Source: Bacillota bacterium (GTDB lineage: Bacteria; Bacillota; Clostridia; Acetivibrionales; DSM-1351). From it: a DNA stretch of 12,229 nt. Below are positions 7,401-12,229 of this stretch, in pieces. Numbering within the stretch: position 1 is the first letter of the stretch; every line of letters begins with the position of its first letter. Under the pieces are notes generated by a model. That model was not told the origin of the DNA. It ran no database searches and saw nothing but the letters and a program-made list of their open reading frames with translations. The stretch is from assembly GCA_023436515.1 (NCBI GenBank), contig JAEZIV010000258.1, positions 1-12,229 on the forward strand, given 5' to 3'. The position numbers and the translations under genes are program-made.

Positions 7401-8793
7401 AAGAATCAGGATAAGATCCCTGGTAGCAGCAATTGAGGATAGAGATAAAAAGGAAATGAAGCCTCATCAAAAGCATGAGTCCCATAAGAAGGCTGTTTTC
7501 ACAGATGAAATGAGAGCCCAGCATACAATTCTGGCTCCCCAGATGTCTCCTATACACTTTGATTTCGTAGAGGCAGCCTTTACAAGAAACGGCTATAAGG
7601 TCGAAGTTCTGGGTGAGGTAGACAACGCAGCCGTAGAGGATGGCTTGAGGTATGTTAACAATGATGCGTGTTATCCGTCAATAATTGTTGTTGGACAGAT
7701 AATACATGCTCTTAAATCGGGGAAGTATGATCTGAATAATACCTCGGTATTAATAACTCAAACAGGAGGAGGCTGCCGTGCTACAAACTACATCGGCTTC
7801 TTGAGGAAGGCACTGCTTGAGGCTGGGATGAGCCAAGTGCCTGTAATATCCTTAAATGCTCTTGGACTTGATAAGCAGCCGGGCTTCAAGATTTCTTTGG
7901 ATCTATTGGATAGTGCCTTTAAGGGTTTGGTATATGGTGACCTTCTTATGAGGGTTCTGTACAGGGTACGACCATACGAAGCCGTTCCAGGTTCGGCAAA
8001 TGAGCTATACAGGAAATGGTCAAAGAAATGTGTCGAGGATTTATATGAGGGCAGAAGGGGAAGCTATAAGCGCAATATAAAGGGAATTATCAGAGATTTC
8101 GATGCCCTTGAATTAGTTGATATAGAAAAGCCGAAGGTTGGTCTTGTAGGTGAAATACTGGTTAAGTTCCATCCTGATGCAAATAACAATGTAGTTGATG
8201 TTGTGGAAAAGGAAGGGGCAGAGGCAGTAATGCCTGATCTGATTGATTTCTTCCTGTACTGTGCCTATGACGCTAACTTCAAATACAAGCATCTGTCCGG
8301 TACCTTTAAAAAGCTTGTTATAAACAATATAATCATCATGGCAATCGAGTTTTACAGAAGACATATGAAAAAGTATCTTCGTAAAAGCAAAAGATTTGAC
8401 CCTCCTCATTCAATATATGAGCTGGCCGAAAGTGCTTCTGAGATTCTTTCAATCGGAAACCAGACGGGAGAGGGTTGGTTCCTTACAGCAGAAATGATAG
8501 AGCTGATTAAGAGCGGAGCAGGAAACATAGTATGCATGCAGCCCTTTGCCTGTCTGCCAAACCACGTTACCGGCAAGGGCATGATTAAGGAACTGAGAAG
8601 AAGGTACCCTGAATCAAACATTGTTGCTGTTGACTATGATCCCGGGGCCAGCGAGGTTAATCAATTAAACAGAATTAAATTGATGATGTCGGTTGCTTTT
8701 AAAAACCTGAAAAAGACTGATGAAACCCTTCAAGCACCAAAACTTGAAGAAGAACAGGAGCTTATAATTCCTGATGAAAAGATTAGTTCATAA
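4492..8793 (+). CDS. Giant acyl-CoA dehydratase activase-related protein: two BadF/HgdC-type ATPase domains, DUF2229-like region and dehydratase-like C-terminus
   Basis: The product has 1433 residues. Domain one (about 4-265) has the phosphate loop [10 protein letters not shown], then [10 protein letters not shown], Cys125 in [11 protein letters not shown] and Cys164 in ARCGVF. Domain two (about 320-590) repeats this with [18 protein letters not shown], Cys445 in ACSSGCGSF and Cys484 in SRCTVF. In HgdC, the activator of 2-hydroxyglutaryl-CoA dehydratase, these two cysteines from each of two subunits hold one [4Fe-4S] cluster. A linker follows with CKLCNNNC (605-612) plus Cys631, probably another metal site. 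A DUF2229-like region begins near 660 with [14 protein letters not shown] and holds [14 protein letters not shown]. The C-terminal half has FGCGLDA (Cys935), NNDACYP (Cys1060), GGGCRATNY (Cys1095) and PFACLPNH (Cys1354), as in dehydratase-like proteins. By family it is a cytoplasmic, oxygen-sensitive, ATP-driven electron-transfer protein; its substrate is unknown. It appears monocistronic. Confidence 0.88.
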   Translation: MKKNYHVGLDVGSTTVKMAVLDKNNKLIFSKYQRHYSDIRKTIYELMDETCDKFYQEDCTVMITGSGGLLVSQWLDLDFIQEVIAGSESVQTIIPHTDVAIELGGEDAKITYFKGGLEQRMNGTCAGGTGSFIDQMASLLQTDATGLNEYAKNSRMIYPIAARCGVFAKTDIQPLLNEGAAREDIAASVFQSVVNQTISGLACGKPIKGNIAFLGGPLYFLSELRKRFEITLNLKPEQVIFPENSQLFVAIGAALSSKETKVITFKSLKEKLPELNTIVVHEVERLKPLFSSKEELEEFRARHAKNSVTLKPLRDYKGDCFLGIDAGSTTTKAVLIDTKGELLYSYYGSNEGSPLNSSIKILNDIYSQLPKEARIVNSTVTGYGEGLIKAALKVDIGEIETIAHYRAADYFLPGVDFILDIGGQDMKCLKIKDGIIDSIMLNEACSSGCGSFIETFAKSLNFSVEEFAAQALLAEKPVDLGSRCTVFMNSRVKQAQKEGAQVGDISAGLSYSVIKNALLKVIKIRDPKEMGEKIIVQGGTFLNDAVLRSFELISEREAVRPNIAGLMGAFGAALIARERYTGKASELISRDSIGDFDYNTELQRCKLCNNNCLLTINEFSDGSRFVSGNRCERGAGIESYTQDVPDLYDYKYKRVTGYRQAVGIDYSRGTVGIPRVLNMYENYPFWFTFFDQLKFKVELSPRSSKKIYELGIETMPSESVCYPAKLVHGHITSLVNKNVNFIFYPCLPYEMVEDECADNHYNCPIVTSYPEVIKNNMDILAAKSIKFLNPFLPYDNKERMKLRLFEELGKEFNITRAEIDNAVEMAYAEDERVKQDIRQKGEETLRYLKENNKRGIVLAGRPYHIDPEINHGIPQIITSHGFAVLTEDSISHLGKIERPLRVVDQWKYHSRLYAAATVVNEYPELEMIQLNSFGCGLDAVTTDQVQEILHSNDNIYTVLKIDEGNNLGAARIRIRSLVAAIEDRDKKEMKPHQKHESHKKAVFTDEMRAQHTILAPQMSPIHFDFVEAAFTRNGYKVEVLGEVDNAAVEDGLRYVNNDACYPSIIVVGQIIHALKSGKYDLNNTSVLITQTGGGCRATNYIGFLRKALLEAGMSQVPVISLNALGLDKQPGFKISLDLLDSAFKGLVYGDLLMRVLYRVRPYEAVPGSANELYRKWSKKCVEDLYEGRRGSYKRNIKGIIRDFDALELVDIEKPKVGLVGEILVKFHPDANNNVVDVVEKEGAEAVMPDLIDFFLYCAYDANFKYKHLSGTFKKLVINNIIIMAIEFYRRHMKKYLRKSKRFDPPHSIYELAESASEILSIGNQTGEGWFLTAEMIELIKSGAGNIVCMQPFACLPNHVTGKGMIKELRRRYPESNIVAVDYDPGASEVNQLNRIKLMMSVAFKNLKKTDETLQAPKLEEEQELIIPDEKISS

Positions 8794-8814
8794 AAATTAA
8801 ACTAACAAAACATT

Positions 8815-8846
8815 GGAGACCTGCTGATAACAGGTCTCTATTTTAT
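8815..8846 (+). terminator. Intrinsic terminator of the activase gene
   Basis: GAGACCTG (8816-8823) and CAGGTCTC (8831-8838) form a perfect 8-bp stem, extended by a G-T pair, with a seven-base loop. TATTTTAT follows directly. It begins 22 bases after the stop codon. Confidence 0.85.
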
Positions 8847-8869
8847 GGGTGCAATTTTTCTGGGCTTAG

Positions 8870-8878
8870 TTCGACAAA
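8870..8878 (-). promoter_or_regulatory. Possible Spo0A binding site (0A box)
   Basis: Read on the minus strand, these bases give TTTGTCGAA, which matches the core 0A-box consensus TGTCGAA with its flanking TT. It lies about 450 bases before the lipoprotein start, far for direct control. A nine-base match can occur by chance. Confidence 0.25.
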
Positions 8879-8922
8879 AAGGTAATGTGTAGTGAGTATG
8901 TTGGCAAACTTTATCCGTAGAG

Positions 8923-8973
8923 ATGTACTGCTTCATAATATGTACTGCTTCATAATATGTACTGCTTCATAAT
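8923..8973. repeat. Tandem direct repeat, three perfect copies of 17 bp
   Basis: The unit ATGTACTGCTTCATAAT occurs at 8923-8939, 8940-8956 and 8957-8973 without any mismatch, followed by a degenerate start of a fourth copy (ATTTAC, 8974-8979). The copies have no spacers, so this is not a CRISPR array. It is either a recent slippage expansion or a set of protein binding sites. Confidence 0.95.
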
Positions 8974-9084
8974 ATTTACAAAATGGCAAAAAAATAATAA
9001 AATGTAATTAAGTGTATTTCAAAAGACATTCCAAGGGTATAACCACATAACTTAAAACAGAACAACTTAGTGAGGTTAATATTT

Positions 9085-9165
9085 ATGGGAACAGGTAAGT
9101 ACAATTATAAGAGAATTTTTAACTACATATTTATCGCAGCTACATATCTTCTAACTACAAAATAA
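9085..9165 (+). CDS. Candidate 26-residue small peptide
   Basis: ATG 9085 is preceded by GTGAGG (9070-9075) at a usable spacing and the frame ends at TAA 9163-9165. The predicted peptide starts MGTGKYNYK and continues with a hydrophobic stretch, RIFNYIFIAATYLL, so it has a basic N-terminus and a possible short membrane segment. It has no cysteine and no double-glycine leader motif. A reading frame of this size is expected by chance, and the family is not recognised. Its position 165 bases before a binding lipoprotein and a protease makes a signalling or substrate peptide conceivable, but the sequence alone does not show that. Confidence 0.2.
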   Translation: MGTGKYNYKRIFNYIFIAATYLLTTK

Positions 9166-9329
9166 TATATCAAATCAAATTGTGAATAAAGTTTAAGCAT
9201 CCAGTTATTTTAAACTCATTATTCAACCTAGTTTTTATAACACCTCATATAATAAAAATTGCCTGAATAATTGATAAGCCTTGATACTGAATATCATGGA
9301 TTTAAGTAACTTGAGAGGAAAACATCATT

Positions 9330-11852
9330 ATGAGATTCAAAAACTTAGTATCTCTAGTTATTATTTTAGGACTGATACTTTCTACAGTCGCCTGCGGAGG
9401 AGATGGCCCAGACTCAAAGGAAGCATTGACGGTTTATGTTTTATCCTTTGATATTGCCACTCAGGAGGCAATTGCTGCCTTTAAGGAGAAGTACAAGGAT
9501 ATTTCCATTGAGCAAAAGCAGTTTTCTGATATCAGTGAATATAAAAACAGTGTGGTAAGTGATGTGTTAGCAGGAAAAGGCCCTGATGTTATTATTGATC
9601 CCTTCAGGCAGTTTACCGTCAAGCTTCTGGTAAACAAGGGATATACTGATCTAAATGAGTTGGTTTTGGGGGATAAGGAGCTTAAAATAACTGATTACAA
9701 TGAAAATGTACTTAACCTTGGGATTGTGGGTGGTAAAAGGTACTTTATGCCCCTGGGATATTCAGTAAGTGCTCTGGCAGCGACTAAGAAAAGCCTTCAA
9801 ACCGGAGGAAGCGGAGTAATCAAGAATCTGACCGATATAGATAAGCTCGCAGGAGAGGCAAAGAAATTTTCTGAAGCAAATAACAACGATAAATACCTGT
9901 TTGATAATCAATATACCTTCACAAGGTTTATCGGAACCAGCGGGAGGAGCTTTATTGATTATGAAAATAAAAAAGCTTCCATGGATGAATCGGTCTTTAT
10001 AAAAGCATTAACTACATATAAACAGATTTACTCTTCTGTGCTGCCTCAGACCAAGGTCAAGGACGACCAGAGCTCTTTGGACAATCTTGATAGCGGTCTG
10101 TGTGTCACAGCAACAATAGATGATTCCATGAAGCCCGAAAAGGTACCTGAAAAGACTCAGGCAGGAGACAAAATTGAGCTGTTTAGCCTGCCGGTCTATG
10201 ACAAGGCGGATGTTATAGCTAAACCCGAAATTACAGTCGGAATAAATCCTGTATGCAAAAACAAGGAGGCTGCATTTAATCTAATTAAGCTTATGCTGTC
10301 AGAGGAACTCCAGAGCAAGAACACCTTCATGGCTGCTCCGGTAAACCTGAAAGCCTTTGATAAACGAATGGAAGCAGCCCAGGGTAACTCAGGGTATATG
10401 AAATATATAAAAGATACAAACAAGGAAATAAGCAGCCTCTCCTTGTATGATACCGATATTGAAAAGATTTTTGAAGACAATATAAAATACTTCCTGAATG
10501 GAGGCAGCTCAGCCGAGGAAACAGCTAAGAGCATTAACGATGATGTAAATAAGTACTTGAGGGAGGTTGCTTATTCTAAAACTTTTAGTCAGGATGAAAA
10601 GAAAAAAATAAGTGTATATGTTGAGTATCCAAACTTAACAATTAGCCAAGTAATCACAAAATTTAACAATACATACAAAAATTTAGAAATGGTTAAGTCT
10701 ATGGTCTTTAGCGAAGAGGAATTGGCAACTCAGTTGATGGCAGGTGAGGGGCCCGATGTTATGGTAATATCATCTAAAGATATGCCCTCTATGAGCATGC
10801 TTATGAACAACGGGGTTTTCGCTGAACTTGACACGATGATTTCAAACGAGAACAATTTTAGCATTTCAGACTATAATAAACACATTCTCAATTGCGGAGT
10901 ACAAAACGGGAAAAGGTATTTGATTCCAATAGAATATGGTATTCCAGTACTAATTACAACAAAGACTATTCTTGAAAAAAATGGGATTACAATCGATAGT
11001 AGTAATTTGAATCTTAATGGACTTGCGGAAATAGTAAAAAAATTTAGAGAAAAAAATCAGGGTATTGGTAAATATTTCTTTAATATTATCAATGATGAAT
11101 TTTTTGGAACTATGATAGAGAACTCAGGTATATCGTTTATAGATTATAACAATAAAAGTTCTAGGTTCAATTCTACAGAGTTCATAAATCTACTTGAAAT
11201 CTACAAAGAATTTTATATGTCAGCCTGTCCAACGAGTTTACTTGAGAAATATGGGTCCAGCGAAAGTAGACTTTTTCAAAATGATATATGTGTTGTTTAC
11301 AATTCACGACCTGCTGGAACTCATACATGTACTGCATTTGGTGTGTTTGAATTATGGTCCTCGGAAGTTACTGTCAAACATCTGATGAATGAAAATATAG
11401 AGGTGTTTGCTCTTCCAGATTACTACGGAAAGGGAGAAATAAATGGTAAACCCGGCTTAATGATTGGTATGAATAGTAACAGTGAGAAAAAGAATGAAGC
11501 GTTTAGTTTTATCAAATACTTACTATCTAAGGATATACAGTCCACACATACAAATATGATACCAGTATCTGGCGCCTCATATCAGAAATATGTTGAGCTC
11601 TTTTCGAAAACCAAACCAAGACCATGGTTAGTGGATACTTCTTCTAATGAATTTACTGCGGGTCCTTTATCACAAGAGATTGCAGATTCCTTTACCTCTT
11701 TAGTAAATAAAGTTAACAGCGGAAAGCTGACAGACAGGTCAATCACTGATATCATATATGCCGAATTACCTGATTTTGTCTCAGGTAAAAACACCGCTGA
11801 AACAACTGCAAAAACTATTCATCAGAAAGTGAGCTTAAAGCTGTATGAATGA
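9330..11852 (+). CDS. Lipoprotein with two tandem ABC-type solute-binding domains
   Basis: The 840-residue product begins with a lipoprotein signal: basic MRFK, a hydrophobic stretch and TVAC with Cys22 as the lipidation site, so it should be anchored on the outer face of the membrane. Two solute-binding domains of extracellular family 1 type follow, at about 32-420 and 427-840. They repeat the same landmarks: GKGPDV at 82 and GEGPDV at 472, NLGIVGGKRYFMPLGY and NCGVQNGKRYLIPIEY, SFIDYENK and SFIDYNNK, IELFSLPVYD and IEVFALPDYY, and a final AEETAKSI or AETTAKTI. Binding-protein genes usually encode one such domain. No permease or ATPase gene lies nearby in the window. The second half looks richer in A and T than the first. 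The ligand is unknown; sugars or peptides are possible. The gene overlaps the start of the following peptidase gene. Confidence 0.85.
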   Translation: MRFKNLVSLVIILGLILSTVACGGDGPDSKEALTVYVLSFDIATQEAIAAFKEKYKDISIEQKQFSDISEYKNSVVSDVLAGKGPDVIIDPFRQFTVKLLVNKGYTDLNELVLGDKELKITDYNENVLNLGIVGGKRYFMPLGYSVSALAATKKSLQTGGSGVIKNLTDIDKLAGEAKKFSEANNNDKYLFDNQYTFTRFIGTSGRSFIDYENKKASMDESVFIKALTTYKQIYSSVLPQTKVKDDQSSLDNLDSGLCVTATIDDSMKPEKVPEKTQAGDKIELFSLPVYDKADVIAKPEITVGINPVCKNKEAAFNLIKLMLSEELQSKNTFMAAPVNLKAFDKRMEAAQGNSGYMKYIKDTNKEISSLSLYDTDIEKIFEDNIKYFLNGGSSAEETAKSINDDVNKYLREVAYSKTFSQDEKKKISVYVEYPNLTISQVITKFNNTYKNLEMVKSMVFSEEELATQLMAGEGPDVMVISSKDMPSMSMLMNNGVFAELDTMISNENNFSISDYNKHILNCGVQNGKRYLIPIEYGIPVLITTKTILEKNGITIDSSNLNLNGLAEIVKKFREKNQGIGKYFFNIINDEFFGTMIENSGISFIDYNNKSSRFNSTEFINLLEIYKEFYMSACPTSLLEKYGSSESRLFQNDICVVYNSRPAGTHTCTAFGVFELWSSEVTVKHLMNENIEVFALPDYYGKGEINGKPGLMIGMNSNSEKKNEAFSFIKYLLSKDIQSTHTNMIPVSGASYQKYVELFSKTKPRPWLVDTSSNEFTAGPLSQEIADSFTSLVNKVNSGKLTDRSITDIIYAELPDFVSGKNTAETTAKTIHQKVSLKLYE

Positions 11853-12229
11853 TAAAAATAACATGCATAGGCTGTCGGAGCAGTTAAAAAGCCAACTACA
11901 CATAGCAGTTATTGATGATGGAGTTAATGAAGGCTATTTTAAAATCGGAGAGCTTGAAAATAATATAGAAATAACTGCAGACCATGAAATTAATCCCAGA
12001 GAGGGCTACGATCCGTTTATGATCTCACATGGCTCGGTATGTGCGGCTATTATAAAAAAATATTTACCGGATTTCAGGCTAAGCAGTATAAAGATATTGG
12101 ACCAGGAAATGAAGGGAATGGCCAGCCACTTGTCTAAAGCTATATATTGGTGCGCGGATAACGATGTAGACTTAATTAATCTAAGTCTTGGTACCATTGA
12201 TTACAGGGATTTTGAGGATATAAGAAAGG
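11845..12229 (+). CDS. Subtilisin-like (S8 family) serine peptidase, N-terminal part (3' end outside window)
   Basis: The frame is open from ATG 11845 to the window end, giving 128 residues. HIAVIDDGV contains the catalytic Asp (Asp24) in the D-x-G form of S8 peptidases. SHGSVCAAI contains the catalytic His (His62), in place of the usual HGTHVAG. LINLSLGT (110-117) matches the conserved strand that follows. The catalytic Ser would lie beyond the window. There is no signal peptide and almost no propeptide ahead of the Asp, so the enzyme should act in the cytoplasm, unlike secreted subtilisins. The start overlaps the lipoprotein stop by eight bases, suggesting translational coupling. ATG 11863 is an alternative start, but neither start has a strong ribosome binding site. 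Compact S8 enzymes of this kind can mature or degrade peptides; the substrate is unknown. Confidence 0.85.
   Translation, partial: MNDKNNMHRLSEQLKSQLHIAVIDDGVNEGYFKIGELENNIEITADHEINPREGYDPFMISHGSVCAAIIKKYLPDFRLSSIKILDQEMKGMASHLSKAIYWCADNDVDLINLSLGTIDYRDFEDIRK

Larger units (their letters stand above)
8847..9329. other. Gene-poor intergenic region before the lipoprotein gene
   Basis: This 483-base AT-rich stretch has no long ORF. It holds a possible Spo0A box near 8870, three 17-bp direct repeats (8923-8973), a candidate 26-codon ORF (9085-9165) and a small inverted repeat, GTTTAA (9191-9196) with TTAAAC (9210-9215). No convincing sigma-A promoter for the lipoprotein gene could be picked out. 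The lipoprotein ribosome binding site AGAGGA lies at 9314-9319. Confidence 0.6.

Noticed and set aside
8113..8621. Minus-strand ORFs over the 3' part of the activase gene
   Set aside because: Antisense to the conserved dehydratase-like region, with no family resemblance.
8923..8973. CRISPR array
   Set aside because: The repeats are contiguous with no spacers and the unit is only 17 bp.
11194..11385. 63-codon + strand ORF within the lipoprotein gene
   Set aside because: Out of frame within a conserved solute-binding domain; no independent start signal.
12006..12197. 63-codon minus-strand ORF at the right end
   Set aside because: Antisense to the S8 peptidase His and strand motifs, which are clearly the real coding frame.

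Overview
The window looks like chromosomal DNA of an anaerobic Firmicute of class Clostridia, most like the mesophilic cellulolytic clostridia (Ruminiclostridium-type). The reasons are AT-rich codon use, strong GGAG-type ribosome binding sites, a T-box leader on a hisS-aspS operon, a HemZ-type radical SAM protein just upstream, and a very large acyl-CoA dehydratase activase-type protein typical of strict anaerobes. The genus is an inference. All convincing genes are on the + strand.

Layout. (1) 1-527: 3' part of hemZ. (2) 572-911: a near-consensus sigma-A promoter and a T-box leader ending in an intrinsic terminator. It controls hisS (1006-2340) and aspS (2459-4240). The specifier region reads GACAC, which could be GAC (Asp) or CAC (His). 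The antiterminator bulge UGGC pairs with a G discriminator base, which favours tRNA-Asp as the effector for both synthetases. (3) 4241-4491: an intergenic region unusually rich in inverted repeats. (4) 4492-8793: one 1433-residue protein with two BadF/HgdC-like ATPase (ASKHA) domains, a CxxCxxxC linker, a DUF2229-like region and a C-terminal dehydratase-like region. It is probably an iron-sulfur, ATP-driven electron-transfer protein, and a clear terminator follows it. (5) 8847-9329: a 483-base gene-poor gap with three perfect 17-bp tandem repeats, a possible Spo0A box and a candidate 26-codon ORF. (6) 9330-11852: a lipoprotein made of two tandem solute-binding domains. (7) 11845 to the window end: the N-terminal part of a subtilisin-like (S8) peptidase with no signal peptide, whose start overlaps the end of the lipoprotein gene.

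How the parts work together. The left half is housekeeping: tetrapyrrole-type radical SAM chemistry and amino-acid-controlled tRNA charging. The middle is anaerobic redox metabolism by a self-contained activase fusion of unknown substrate. The right end looks accessory. A surface binding lipoprotein is coupled to a cytoplasmic S8 peptidase, which may be the left edge of a peptide-processing, signalling or natural-product locus continuing beyond the window. That last reading is a hypothesis.
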